Assembly (NCBI GenBank): GCA_910584345.1
Contig: CAJTZX010000002.1
Span: forward strand, 1 to 64,000
Length of the DNA stretch: 64,000 nucleotides
Direction: 5' to 3'
Source: an uncultured Eubacterium sp.
GTDB taxonomy: Bacteria; Bacillota; Clostridia; Lachnospirales; Lachnospiraceae
In this document: positions 35,113 to 43,375 of the stretch, piece by piece
How the letters are laid out: each line of letters begins with the position of its first letter
How positions within the stretch are numbered: the first letter of the stretch is position 1
Translations under genes and position numbers: made by a program
The notes under the pieces: generated by a model
What the model was told of the DNA's origin: nothing
The model's input: only the letters and a program-made list of their open reading frames with translations
The model's database searches: none

Positions 35113-35909
35113 TTAATAAACATGATTTTTTAAAAAAATATAATAACGAAGAATTATTTTTACAATCAGGATTATCGTGGAAAACGTTGATGGAAATTGC
35201 AGCTGATTACCTTTCCAAAACTAAAATATTTAAAGAAACGGCTGCCGACTTCGTTCAGGAAATCAGTAATTTAGAGCCTGTTCATTCTGTCAGATTCAGA
35301 ATAAAAAATCCTGAACATCTTATTGAAAAAATAATCAGAAAATCTGTAGAATACGAAAACACAGATATCCAGTTTAATAAAGATACCTATTTGATTGAAA
35401 TAACAGATATTATTGGCATAAGAGCATTATATGTTTTTAAAAGCGACTACCTCCCTTTACATAAAATGTTAATCTCGAAATATAAAAAAAATTTTTGTGA
35501 AAAACCACAGGTAAAATTACGAAGAGGCGATGATCCGAGTATTTATTATGGACTAAAAAATGTTGAATTCCAAAATGGCGTCGATTATAGATCTATCCAC
35601 TATACAATTCGGCACATTAACCATGAAGGTATTATAATCCCTATAGAAATACAAACCAGAAGTATTTTTGAAGAAGGCTGGAGTGAAATAAATCATAAAC
35701 TACTGTATAAAAGAGAGTATTCTGATATTGCAGAGAAAGCATTATTAATAAAAACATCCTCTGTTTTAAGCTCATTGGCAGGAGATTGTGATACATTAGG
35801 CGATTTAATGAAATCCATAGCAAAACGTGAAGAGGATATAGATATATTAGATAACAGTGTTTTATTAGATGGCCACTCTATCATTGATGAAATCATTAAG
35901 AATCATTAA
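35109..35909 (+). CDS. RelA/SpoT-domain nucleotide pyrophosphokinase, possible toxSAS toxin
   Basis: A 266-residue single-domain synthetase. Key segments of the RelA/SpoT fold are present: Asp100 to Arg105 in DIIGIR, YRSIHYTI around 160-167, and EIQTR at 180-184 followed by WSEINH. There is no hydrolase, TGS or ACT domain, so it is a small alarmone-synthetase type enzyme. It might make (p)ppGpp, or like toxSAS enzymes transfer pyrophosphate to tRNA or make ppApp. The overlap with the 180-residue gene upstream argues for a paired function. It ends before a strong hairpin terminator. Confidence 0.85.
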   Translation: MINKHDFLKKYNNEELFLQSGLSWKTLMEIAADYLSKTKIFKETAADFVQEISNLEPVHSVRFRIKNPEHLIEKIIRKSVEYENTDIQFNKDTYLIEITDIIGIRALYVFKSDYLPLHKMLISKYKKNFCEKPQVKLRRGDDPSIYYGLKNVEFQNGVDYRSIHYTIRHINHEGIIIPIEIQTRSIFEEGWSEINHKLLYKREYSDIAEKALLIKTSSVLSSLAGDCDTLGDLMKSIAKREEDIDILDNSVLLDGHSIIDEIIKNH

Positions 35910-35953
35910 TCTATTTTCAAAAATAAAATCTTTTTAAAAATATTACACATACT

Positions 35954-36009
35954 CGGGCAGGCTGATCCATAATTTCTAACTGAAAATATGGATCAGCCTG
36001 CCCGCTTTA
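35954..36009. terminator. Bidirectional terminator between convergent genes
   Basis: CGGGCAGGCTGATCCATA and TATGGATCAGCCTGCCCG form a perfect 18-base stem with a 15-base loop, followed by CTTTATTC on the plus strand. It separates the RelA-type gene from the BlaR-like gene. Confidence 0.85.
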
Positions 36010-36068
36010 TTCTATTTCACACCACTATAATAATTACAACTTATGTTACCTCTCAATTATCCGACTTC

Positions 36069-38342
36069 TTAAATGGAAATCTTTTGAAGCGCTACCTCCC
36101 GATCCTGATATTTTACAATAAACGGCACATGATTCCTTACCGCAAGCAATACATATGTCCCTTTGGAACTTTTCATATCGACAATTTCTATCTCTGCCTT
36201 CTGTCCGCTAAACTTTGGCTCAAATGCATACTGACCGGGCAGCCCATAATAATAAATATACCGCATATCGTTATCTGCAATCTCATACCATCTATGATCT
36301 TTGCATTTGCGAACCGCTTCGAGCGCTTTAGACGAAAGCTGGCTTTTCTTTAGCCTGCTGATATTGAAACTCATCTGTCCGCCGTCATCCACATCGTCCG
36401 TATCGGTCATATCCTTCAATATTTCTTTTGCTTCTGATTCTGTCAAGTTTGCAATCGATGCTTCTGCGTAATCGTCTGAATGATCCAGCCTGATATCTAC
36501 TTTACCATCTTTATCATAATGAAATAATTCAAACGACTGATCCTTTCGCATATCCATAAAAATTCGGATTCGTCTTCCCCTGAAATAATATGCCCCATTC
36601 TTTTTTGTTATTCCAAGCTGACGATATGCATCCTTACGCATCTCTTCCTGATTTGCTTTTTCTTTTTCAGCCTGCGCATAGACGTTTACCGCACAGGAAT
36701 AAGTCTGTCCGTATACTTTCGCTTTGATAACTGCCTCTCCTGCTTTTTTTGCAGTCACTTTTCCGTCTTTATTTACTGTCGCAATTTTTTTATTGTCAGA
36801 AGACCATTTGACTTGCTTATCCGTCCCAAACAGTTTCAAAATAATGCTTGTGCCTGCCGAAAGAGATACTTTCGTTCTGTTAATGCCTATTTTTAGAATA
36901 TCCTTTTGTATTTTTTCTGCTGCCTTTCCAAACAGCTGAGCTTCTTCTTTGGAGATTGATTTCTTCTCCAACAAATGTTCTGTCTGAGTTTTTACATCAC
37001 GAGCCAAATTAGGAACATCCTTAAAAGGCCCAATCGCTGTATATTCCTCTTTTTTTACAAGAGTAATGCCAATACAGCCATCCGTAACTCCGCCTGAAGG
37101 CATATCCTGTTCATTGGCCCCTTTATACAAAATATAGAAATTGCCGTTTTGTTCGATCATTTTATATTCTGATAATGAAGTTTCCTCTTTCTTTGATTCA
37201 GACTTTACTTTTGGCGCTGCCTGCGGCTGCACATATGCACCTGCCACTACGGCGCTGCCTGCAAATAATAATGCAGCAACCGCTGAGAAAACTACTGTCC
37301 ATCCCGTTTTCCTTTTCTCCTTCATAATTGCACCCAGCCTTTCTTTTAATAGTTCTTTTCCTTGAAGCAGCGTGATAGAGGCGAAAGCGTTTTTATAAAA
37401 GCCTCCCTCTCTCATTGCACGCAGCAATGTATCACCATATGCGCGTCTTCCATCTGCATCCAGTTTTTTTATAACAGCTTCATCACAGGAAAGCTCGCAC
37501 AGCCGACTGACTTCACGTTCCAGCACATATACAAACGGATTAAACCAGTGCAGGCATATCGTAAACTGTACCAGCCATTTGTAAAACATGTCCCTGCGCC
37601 TGTAATGTGTCAGCTCATGCAGCGCTATATAGTAAAAATCTATGTCCGACAGTTCCGTCTTTGTCAAAACAACAGCCGGATGGAAAAATCCAATCAATAG
37701 CGGTGATGCTGTCAGACTGTTTTTGTAAAGCTCTGTCTTACAATGCAGACCATTTTGTTCCATTACCTTCCCTAAAATTTCCAAGCGGTTGATTTCATCA
37801 ACTGTAACACATCCTGCTTTCAAAAACTTTACAAAACTTTGATATATCGTTATTTTTCGTATGAATAAAATAAGCGCTGTCACCAGCCAGAATATCCAGA
37901 TATTGTTTGCAATATTTTTAAAAAATGCCAATTTCGTATTTTCTGATGGAATATCCTGTATCTTCATGGCATTTGTCTTTTCGCTATCCGTCTCCTTTTT
38001 ATCCGGCAACGGCTGCTCCTGTGCTACCACTGCGATTTCGTTCTTTATTTCATCCTTTTCCTCTGTATGTTCCGTACTGCTATCAACTGCGCTGTTAACC
38101 CTTTCTGAAATCTGCCCGATCGCAGACTGTACCTTCCCCTGTATCTCATGACAATAATATCCAACCAACCCGTTACCCGGATTCCATGGAATAAGCAGAC
38201 GGATTATCACAACAAGCCAGATATAATACTGCCAGCGTTTACTGAATCGGTTTTTATACAACGGACGCAGCAGCATAAGCGCTGTCATCAGCAAAGCCGC
38301 AGAAAAAGAAACAGACACATATCTAATCAGCAGTTCATTCAT
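36069..38342 (-). CDS. BlaR1/MecR1-like M56 metalloprotease sensor with Ig-like domain
   Basis: A 757-residue membrane sensor. The N-terminal half has four helices and a cytoplasmic M56 zinc protease with His242, Glu243 and His246 in ALHELTHYRRRD, plus LCELSCDEAVI. The last helix (about 345-365) leads to an outside region. That region lacks a penicillin-binding domain; instead it has a bacterial Ig-like Big_2 domain (TKVSLSAGTSIIL, WSSDNKKIATVNKDGKVTAKKAG) and a further C-terminal part of unknown type. On sensing, the protease should inactivate the BlaI-like repressor encoded just upstream. The ATG overlaps blaI by eight bases. Confidence 0.88.
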   Translation of the reverse strand: MNELLIRYVSVSFSAALLMTALMLLRPLYKNRFSKRWQYYIWLVVIIRLLIPWNPGNGLVGYYCHEIQGKVQSAIGQISERVNSAVDSSTEHTEEKDEIKNEIAVVAQEQPLPDKKETDSEKTNAMKIQDIPSENTKLAFFKNIANNIWIFWLVTALILFIRKITIYQSFVKFLKAGCVTVDEINRLEILGKVMEQNGLHCKTELYKNSLTASPLLIGFFHPAVVLTKTELSDIDFYYIALHELTHYRRRDMFYKWLVQFTICLHWFNPFVYVLEREVSRLCELSCDEAVIKKLDADGRRAYGDTLLRAMREGGFYKNAFASITLLQGKELLKERLGAIMKEKRKTGWTVVFSAVAALLFAGSAVVAGAYVQPQAAPKVKSESKKEETSLSEYKMIEQNGNFYILYKGANEQDMPSGGVTDGCIGITLVKKEEYTAIGPFKDVPNLARDVKTQTEHLLEKKSISKEEAQLFGKAAEKIQKDILKIGINRTKVSLSAGTSIILKLFGTDKQVKWSSDNKKIATVNKDGKVTAKKAGEAVIKAKVYGQTYSCAVNVYAQAEKEKANQEEMRKDAYRQLGITKKNGAYYFRGRRIRIFMDMRKDQSFELFHYDKDGKVDIRLDHSDDYAEASIANLTESEAKEILKDMTDTDDVDDGGQMSFNISRLKKSQLSSKALEAVRKCKDHRWYEIADNDMRYIYYYGLPGQYAFEPKFSGQKAEIEIVDMKSSKGTYVLLAVRNHVPFIVKYQDREVALQKISI

Positions 38343-38715
38343 AAGAATCACCGCCATTCTGCCAGTATTTTTTCAGCTCTTCATAATCCTTCGCAGACAG
38401 CAGTTCTTTTTGAATCAAAGTCGTAACAAGTCCCTTTGCGTTTCCTTCATAGATCTTATTTAAAAAACATTCTGTCTGTTCACTTTGATATTCTTCTTCC
38501 GATACCATCGCTGTATATTTATTGCGGTGTCCAATCTTATTCGCTTTGAGCAGTTTCTTATCCATTAATCGGGATAACAGCATGATAACCGTATTTTTGG
38601 TCCAGATAATTCCTTTTTTTTCCAAAGCTGCTGTTATTTCTGCATATAACGCGCTTCCTCCATTTTCCCAAATAACTCTCAATAATTCCAGTTCATAATC
38701 TGATGCCTGCTGCAT
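38335..38715 (-). CDS. BlaI/MecI-family repressor
   Basis: A 126-residue winged-helix repressor of the BlaI/MecI/CopY family, with the typical start (ASDYELELLRVIWENGG) and the recognition region TKNTVIMLLSRLMDKKLL. The C-terminal half is the dimer and cleavage region. It is the first gene of the pair with the M56 sensor. Probable targets are its own promoter region, which has tandem 14-base repeats at 38763-38804 and a long inverted repeat at 38828-38878. The regulated resistance gene is not in the window. Confidence 0.93.
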   Translation of the reverse strand: MQQASDYELELLRVIWENGGSALYAEITAALEKKGIIWTKNTVIMLLSRLMDKKLLKANKIGHRNKYTAMVSEEEYQSEQTECFLNKIYEGNAKGLVTTLIQKELLSAKDYEELKKYWQNGGDSYE

Positions 38716-38762
38716 ATGCTTCTCCTTTCCTCCTTAATCCGAATATCCTAATAATCGCAACT

Positions 38763-38804
38763 ATGTAAATTTTTTTATGTGAATTTTTTTATGTGAATTT
38801 TCTA
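38763..38804 (-). repeat. Three tandem 14-bp repeats upstream of blaI
   Basis: Units begin at 38763, 38777 and 38791 with the pattern ATGTGAATTTTTTT (first unit ATGTAA). Each contains a TTCACAT half-site on the minus strand. Their place in the blaI leader suggests repressor binding or polymerase slippage control. Confidence 0.6.
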
Positions 38805-38827
38805 AAAAATATTAATGTATCAAATGC

Positions 38828-38878
38828 AAAGACAACAATCTGTTATCTTCGCTTTTAAGATAACAAATTGTTGTCTTT
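38828..38878. promoter_or_regulatory. 22-bp inverted repeat in the blaI upstream region
   Basis: AAAGACAACAATCTGTTATC and its mirror match at 21 of 22 positions around a seven-base loop. Each arm holds a near-palindrome (AACAATCTGTT, AACAAATTGTT). It may be a double operator or a terminator for something upstream. Confidence 0.55.
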
Positions 38879-39119
38879 ATGTCAAGTATTTTTTGGTTTT
38901 TTTCCAATGTTAAAACAATATCAGTAAAACGATTGACACAGGTTTGCATTTAGAGTATTATGCTAACTTATATGTGCCATATTTAACCATGTAATAAATG
39001 CAGTTGATAAGCTGAGTCAAATTATAGCGTTTCTATACATAGCTAATAATAATTATGAAACCCGTCATATAAATGTAACAGATTTTTTCCAACAATTTTT
39101 ATTTGAAGTTTTTGAATGA
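38879..39119. other. Intergenic, no gene seen
   Basis: AT-rich sequence with no open frame that has a start and a ribosome site. It includes ordinary promoter-like hexamers only. Confidence 0.4.
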
Positions 39120-39314
39120 AGGATTTACAAAAATGAAAGATTTAAAAATAAGAAAAGAAAATTTGATTTTCAGGAAGAGGATTCTAATTTGGGAATAACT
39201 CTTGAAGACCCTGCTTTTATAAAAAATGAAGAAGTTTTTTGTTATACTGTAACTCATGAAAAAATATGTATTGTAATTGAGGATATTTATAAACTTTTAG
39301 GAACTGTGAAATAA
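39120..39314 (+). pseudogene. Gene remnant without a start codon
   Basis: About 64 codons stay open and end in TAA at 39312-39314. The end reads like real protein (EEDSNLGITLEDPAFIK, then VIEDIYKLLGTVK), but an in-frame stop lies at 39117-39119 and no start with a ribosome site exists. It is probably the 3' end of a decayed gene. Family not recognised. Confidence 0.4.
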
Positions 39315-39340
39315 TAACTTTATTTTTTCACAGTTCCTTA
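39298..39340. terminator. Hairpin GGAACTGTGAAA / TTTCACAGTTCC
   Basis: A 12-base stem overlaps the end of the remnant and lies between it and the convergent 130-residue gene. Each arm carries the dispersed motif (T)AGGAACTGT seen elsewhere in the window. Confidence 0.6.
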
Positions 39341-39366
39341 TTGGACAAATGAAAGAATCTGTTTTC

Positions 39367-39759
39367 TTACCTACTCTCCAGTATATTTAAAAATCCAGTG
39401 CCTAAATATGATAACAGAATGATTTTCAACTCTTGATCTCCAAGATGCCCTTTTTGTATTGTTAATAAAAAATCAATAAATATTGCTTTCTTTAAATATT
39501 CAACTCTTTCAAGATTAGACGCATTTAAAATATGAAACAATACCTTTTCGCACATTTCCGGCATATATCCTTGCATTACAAGCTCTAAGGATTCTTTCTC
39601 AAACAAATCTGCATCAGTATCAATAAATTCATCAAATCCGTTTATCCCTTTCAGCTCAAACTCATTTTTTATAATTAATAACCGTTTAATATATGGAATT
39701 AAACCTTTCCGTTCTTCAAACGTGCAGTCTTCTATTTTATTCCAGTTAATAAATCTCAT
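39367..39759 (-). CDS. Unknown helical protein
   Basis: A 130-residue soluble, all-helical protein that I do not recognise. It begins MRFINWNKIEDCTFEERKG and contains an acidic segment (FIDTDADLFEKE) and a hydrophobic end (IILLSYLGTGFLNILESR). It follows the secreted 168-residue gene by three bases, so the two are co-transcribed. The codon use resembles its AT-rich neighbours. Confidence 0.65.
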   Translation of the reverse strand: MRFINWNKIEDCTFEERKGLIPYIKRLLIIKNEFELKGINGFDEFIDTDADLFEKESLELVMQGYMPEMCEKVLFHILNASNLERVEYLKKAIFIDFLLTIQKGHLGDQELKIILLSYLGTGFLNILESR

Positions 39760-39762
39760 ATT

Positions 39763-40266
39763 TTAAAATGTCCCCGTATATAATGTCCCAGCATCACCAT
39801 CAGACAAACGCAATGAATATGAGCCTGTTGCATATTGTCCACCCATAGGATAAATATCCAGCACTCTCGCTACCCCATAGACCAATTTATGTTCTCTAAC
39901 CTTTTGATTAGCTACAACCCCCATGTTCATGTTATATAATGTAATTGTTCCGTCTACGTCACATCTGTCAAAAGGAAAACCATTATTCATGAAAACCACT
40001 TTACAGTGGCCGTCCGACTGTCTTTCTATAGTTACCAAAACAGAATCCGGAAACCAGTTATATGTGTCTATTCCAATCTCTCTACATGCAGTCAGTTGCT
40101 CCATTTCCTCCGGTGAAATAAAACATAGCTGCATACCGGACTCTTTGCTTTCAGCAGAATACATTTTTACATCAGTTTCCGCTGCCATAACTGTTGAAAG
40201 AAACATGCTACAAACCAATAAACACAAACTTAATACCTTTAAAAATTTACAGGTTAGTTTTTTCAT
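39763..40266 (-). CDS. Small secreted protein, unknown
   Basis: A 167-residue protein with a clear signal peptide (MKKLTCKFLKVLSLCLLVC, cut likely after STVMAA). The mature part is beta-rich with two Cys (LTACREIG and FDRCDVDG), and repeated aromatic strands, ending GTLYTGTF. I do not recognise the family. ATG is favoured over the TTG one codon before, since AAGGAGG is better spaced. It has a long leader, as the best promoter lies about 230 bases upstream (40497-40524). Confidence 0.7.
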   Translation of the reverse strand: MKKLTCKFLKVLSLCLLVCSMFLSTVMAAETDVKMYSAESKESGMQLCFISPEEMEQLTACREIGIDTYNWFPDSVLVTIERQSDGHCKVVFMNNGFPFDRCDVDGTITLYNMNMGVVANQKVREHKLVYGVARVLDIYPMGGQYATGSYSLRLSDGDAGTLYTGTF

Positions 40267-40496
40267 CAAAAGTTCCTCCTTATAAAATTATAATCAAAAT
40301 TTAATACATAGTTCAAATGGATGCATACCATTTTTCACTCCTTCCATTTTATTTTAAACGAATAATACTTTGGAACTATCACAGGTTTTTTACATACAGT
40401 TCTTTATCAAGCATGAAATCACATTTCCTTAACTCATGATATTTTCTCAAAACATATGAATTCTTTCATTATTCCATTTGAACATGTTATTCTCTT

Positions 40497-40524
40497 ATAA
40501 TACTACAAATTAAAATTTTTTCAA
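40497..40524 (-). promoter_or_regulatory. Promoter of the secreted-protein operon
   Basis: On the minus strand TTGAAA (40519-40524) and TATTAT (40497-40502) are 16 bases apart. It implies an untranslated leader of about 225 bases before the ATG at 40266; nothing obvious is folded in that leader. Confidence 0.5.
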
Positions 40525-40527
40525 CCG

Positions 40528-40559
40528 TTTGTGCACGGAATACGAATTTCGTGCGCAAA
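40528..40559 (-). terminator. Hairpin after the CprABC-like operon
   Basis: TTTGTGCACGGAAT and ATTTCGTGCGCAAA pair with G-U tolerance over most of 14 positions, 37 bases after the last gene. The minus-strand tail is T-poor at first, so termination may be partial. Confidence 0.5.
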
Positions 40560-40595
40560 TTACAATTGCAAACTTTTTCTCAAGTTCCTGCCCGA

Positions 40596-40877
40596 TTAGT
40601 ATCCATTGTTCATCATCAATCCAAATACGGCCACTCCGCCAACCGCATACAGACTATTTATCACCAGACAGACCTTCATTAAATGATTCTGTACCTTTAC
40701 TTTCATATAAGAAATCATAGTAAGCACTCCGCCCAAAATCATAGCTGCTGCATAACAGGAAATCAAAACTTCTGCAGCAGGTGACTTTAAAGCCCAGTCA
40801 AAAGACCTCAAAGGCAGAATCGTCCATGGAATAAACATCATAAGCGTACTAATTGCAGTTAAAATCTTATTTTTCAT
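40596..40877 (-). CDS. Small membrane protein of the peptide-resistance ABC operon
   Basis: A 93-residue protein with three predicted membrane helices (about 5-22, 36-57 and 68-90) and the start MKNKILTAISTLMMFIP. It begins one base after the permease stop, preceded by AAAGGAG, so it is part of the operon. I do not know a named family. It may be an accessory subunit, as small membrane proteins are often found with lantibiotic ABC systems. Confidence 0.7.
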   Translation of the reverse strand: MKNKILTAISTLMMFIPWTILPLRSFDWALKSPAAEVLISCYAAAMILGGVLTMISYMKVKVQNHLMKVCLVINSLYAVGGVAVFGLMMNNGY

Positions 40878-40878
40878 A

Positions 40879-41652
40879 TCATAATCTCCTTTCAGACTGC
40901 CCGAATCGGATGCAGGAAATACTTAAACACACAATTGTGATGGTAACAGCAACAGGTATCCACGGTATGAATTCCACCTGTGCTGTCGTAAGATTAGAGG
41001 CGAGTTTTCCATATTCTGCAGTTATCACAAAAAATGGATAATCCATTGGATAAACAAACCACGCTTTTGTGTTAATCATTAATACAGACGGGACGATAGA
41101 CGCAAGGCCGATACTGACAGAAAAGATCGGTGTGTGGATGCATACAGAGAGCATCCAAAAAAATGCAATCATCGGTATCGCAGATAAAAACAAACAGGCG
41201 ATTTCTTTTACAACATACAGCGGCGGCAGTAAAAATGTGTATTCCCGGACTGCAGTGCAGACGGCAGCGCTAATATAATACATGCCCGTCATCATTAAGA
41301 TCAGCGCTGCCGCCAATACAAGTAATACAACAAACTTAGCCATACAAAGCTTCCACGTATTGACTGGCAACGCAAGCATTTTCAAAATCCCCTTATTTGT
41401 CCGTTCTGTCTGTCCTAAAAGAACGGTTCCCACTACCATACTTGCAGGAAATAAAAACCACGACATTCCCATAAATCCCTGAATAAAAAAACTGTTTTCC
41501 GGAGAGATGCCTTCCGCCTGCATACCAAAATTCAAATCTGCATGAAGGATCGATGGTATCCAAAGAATCACTGTAGCAGCAAACAAAATCAAAAATATCT
41601 TTGTGCGTTTTATTTTCTTAAATTCAACACCAAGAAGCGATAAAAAATTCAT
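40879..41652 (-). CDS. Lantibiotic-resistance type ABC permease, LanG/CprC-like
   Basis: A 257-residue permease with about six helices starting MNFLSLLGVEFKKIKRTKIF. This start is typical of MutG/LanG proteins. Another 105 codons are open upstream but overlap the previous permease in another frame, so I chose 41652, which overlaps that gene's stop as ATGA. It works with the second permease and the ATPase to remove antimicrobial peptides from the membrane. Confidence 0.85.
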   Translation of the reverse strand: MNFLSLLGVEFKKIKRTKIFLILFAATVILWIPSILHADLNFGMQAEGISPENSFFIQGFMGMSWFLFPASMVVGTVLLGQTERTNKGILKMLALPVNTWKLCMAKFVVLLVLAAALILMMTGMYYISAAVCTAVREYTFLLPPLYVVKEIACLFLSAIPMIAFFWMLSVCIHTPIFSVSIGLASIVPSVLMINTKAWFVYPMDYPFFVITAEYGKLASNLTTAQVEFIPWIPVAVTITIVCLSISCIRFGQSERRL

Positions 41653-42371
41653 ACGAACTCCCTCCTTATCCTGATACTTAGAATCTCCGCCAGTGCAAGA
41701 ACTGCCATCTCTGCCAAGACAGCACAGATATAGCGCGTTATCAGTGTTATATCTGTACCTGCAAACATCTGAAAAGGCATCGCAAATGGAAAAAGCGAAA
41801 AAATAAAACGATTGGCAGGCAGCATTGTCGCTGTAAAGACACAAATTACACCGATGCCAAGCGATACCCACATATTCCTGCAAAACTCTGCTATCAAAAG
41901 AGATAACACGATACATGGCAGCATCAATAACAGCGCATACCCAAAACTTTTCCATAGCTCGCCCCAATCACCGGTTCCGATTTGAAACCAATGATATGAA
42001 CAGAATACAACTGCTGCCGCTTCCATCATCAATATGAAAATACTCATAAAAAAGATTAGCATTGCTTTACCGGCAAAAACAGCGCTTTCCCGCATCGGAA
42101 GCGATTTCATCTTTTGCATTGCGTGATCCGCAAATTCCGTATGATATAAAAGACAAGCGCCGACGACAACAAGCAATACATTTAACATCGCCATCAGCTG
42201 CCAGTTTGCAGAAAGCAAAATATACACAGGCGTCCCTTTCTGCGTCACATACATTTCTGAACGAAACGCCATATTCAAAGCAGGCACAGCCGCCGCCAAA
42301 ATACCACCGCCGAAAAATACAGATAAGAAACCGGTTCGTTTTGCCTTTTTCCATTCCAGAAAAACACTCAT
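41649..42371 (-). CDS. Lantibiotic-resistance type ABC permease, LanE/CprB-like
   Basis: A 240-residue membrane protein with about six helices. It begins MSVFLEWKKAKRTGFL, the LanE/MutE style, followed by a large loop and ESAVFAGKAML. Its start overlaps the ATPase stop as ATGA and its own stop overlaps the next permease, so the three genes are tightly coupled. Together they resemble the CprABC system of Clostridioides difficile as I recall it. Confidence 0.85.
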   Translation of the reverse strand: MSVFLEWKKAKRTGFLSVFFGGGILAAAVPALNMAFRSEMYVTQKGTPVYILLSANWQLMAMLNVLLVVVGACLLYHTEFADHAMQKMKSLPMRESAVFAGKAMLIFFMSIFILMMEAAAVVFCSYHWFQIGTGDWGELWKSFGYALLLMLPCIVLSLLIAEFCRNMWVSLGIGVICVFTATMLPANRFIFSLFPFAMPFQMFAGTDITLITRYICAVLAEMAVLALAEILSIRIRREFV

Positions 42372-43126
42372 CTTACAACACCTCTCTTTTGATTATCCGC
42401 ATCGATCAAAGCAAGAAACATATCTTCCAGATGGTCCGTTGGATAACCTTTTGCAGAAGCGCCTGATGTCAGCTCGTCAAGCGTTCCTTCAAATAATAAA
42501 CGTCCATGATTTAAGATACCGATCTTGTCAGCCATCAGCTCAATTTCAGACAATAGGTGCGATGATACCAAAACCGTACAGTCAAATTTCTTTGGAAGCG
42601 TTCTGATAAGCGTCCTGATTTCATGAATGCCTACAGGATCAAGTCCATTCGTCGGCTCATCTAAAATCAAAATGGGCGGTTTGCCTATCCAGGCGCCTGC
42701 AAGCCCTAATCTCTGTTTCATGCCAAGTGAATAGTTCTTCGCAAGCCGTTTCTTAAACTGCGTTAAGCCTGCCATTTCAAGCGCTTCTGATACGCAAGCT
42801 CTTGGAAGTCCTAATATTTTACGGATAATCTCAAGATTTTCTTCCCCGCTCAGATTCCCATAAAAAGCAGGCGCTTCAATAAATGATCCTGTCTCCCTTA
42901 ATATTTCCATGCGGTGTTCAGGGTACTTCTTTCCATTCATCACAAAAGAACCGCTTGTCGGTTTTGTAAGACCCAAAAACATTTTCATTGTCGTCGATTT
43001 TCCTGCACCATTCGGACCTAGAAATCCGTAAACAGCCCCTTTGGGAATATGCAGATTAATACTTGAAACTGCGGTAAAATCTGCATAAGTTTTTGTTAAA
43101 TTTTTTGTTTCAACCATATAATTCAT
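42368..43126 (-). CDS. Lantibiotic-resistance type ABC ATPase, LanF/CprA-like
   Basis: A 252-residue ATPase with GPNGAGKST, the signature YSLGMKQRLG, LILDEPTNGLDP and SSHLLSE. The Q-loop region has the Glu seen in lantibiotic-type ATPases (IEAPAFYGNLSGEENL). The ATG at 43126 follows AAAGGAG by eight bases; an upstream in-frame start would add 12 residues. It is divergent from the response regulator gene, with which it shares a 249-base control region. Confidence 0.92.
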   Translation of the reverse strand: MNYMVETKNLTKTYADFTAVSSINLHIPKGAVYGFLGPNGAGKSTTMKMFLGLTKPTSGSFVMNGKKYPEHRMEILRETGSFIEAPAFYGNLSGEENLEIIRKILGLPRACVSEALEMAGLTQFKKRLAKNYSLGMKQRLGLAGAWIGKPPILILDEPTNGLDPVGIHEIRTLIRTLPKKFDCTVLVSSHLLSEIELMADKIGILNHGRLLFEGTLDELTSGASAKGYPTDHLEDMFLALIDADNQKRGVVR

Positions 43127-43245
43127 TTCATTTGCTCCTTTCATCTGCTGTAACCTAAGCATACTGCCCCAACCTTATGTTGACTTTTTCTCTACCTTAC
43201 ATTTTCCTTAAATTTGCTAACTCCTATAAAAATTAAATTTATTTA

Positions 43246-43357
43246 TGCTATAATACGAAACAAACGGATAACATAAATATCTAACAAATAATTCATCATA
43301 AAATTCCTCATAAGAAGCAAAAAAATATAAAATCATCATAAAAAATCATCATAAAAA
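43246..43357 (+). promoter_or_regulatory. Extended -10 promoter and TCATAA repeats in the divergent control region
   Basis: TGCTATAAT at 43246-43254 is an extended -10 element facing the regulator gene; no good -35 is present, as expected for that class. Downstream, TCATAA-type units recur (about 43295, 43307, 43333, 43346), two of them spaced near one helical turn. They may be binding sites for the response regulator in its own leader. Confidence 0.45.
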
Positions 43358-43375
43358 TAAAAAGGAGATATTGAT

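Noticed and set aside
36069..38342. True beta-lactam receptor BlaR1
   Set aside because: No SxxK/KTG transpeptidase motifs in the outside region; an Ig-like domain is there instead.
38763..38878. CRISPR-like repeats
   Set aside because: Units are 14 bases, tandem without spacers and AT-rich.
39120..39314. Small plus-strand gene
   Set aside because: No start codon with a ribosome site and an in-frame stop directly before; kept only as a remnant.
41653..41967. Longer form of the LanG-like permease
   Set aside because: The extra codons overlap the LanE-like gene in a different frame and the ATGA junction at 41649-41652 gives the natural start.
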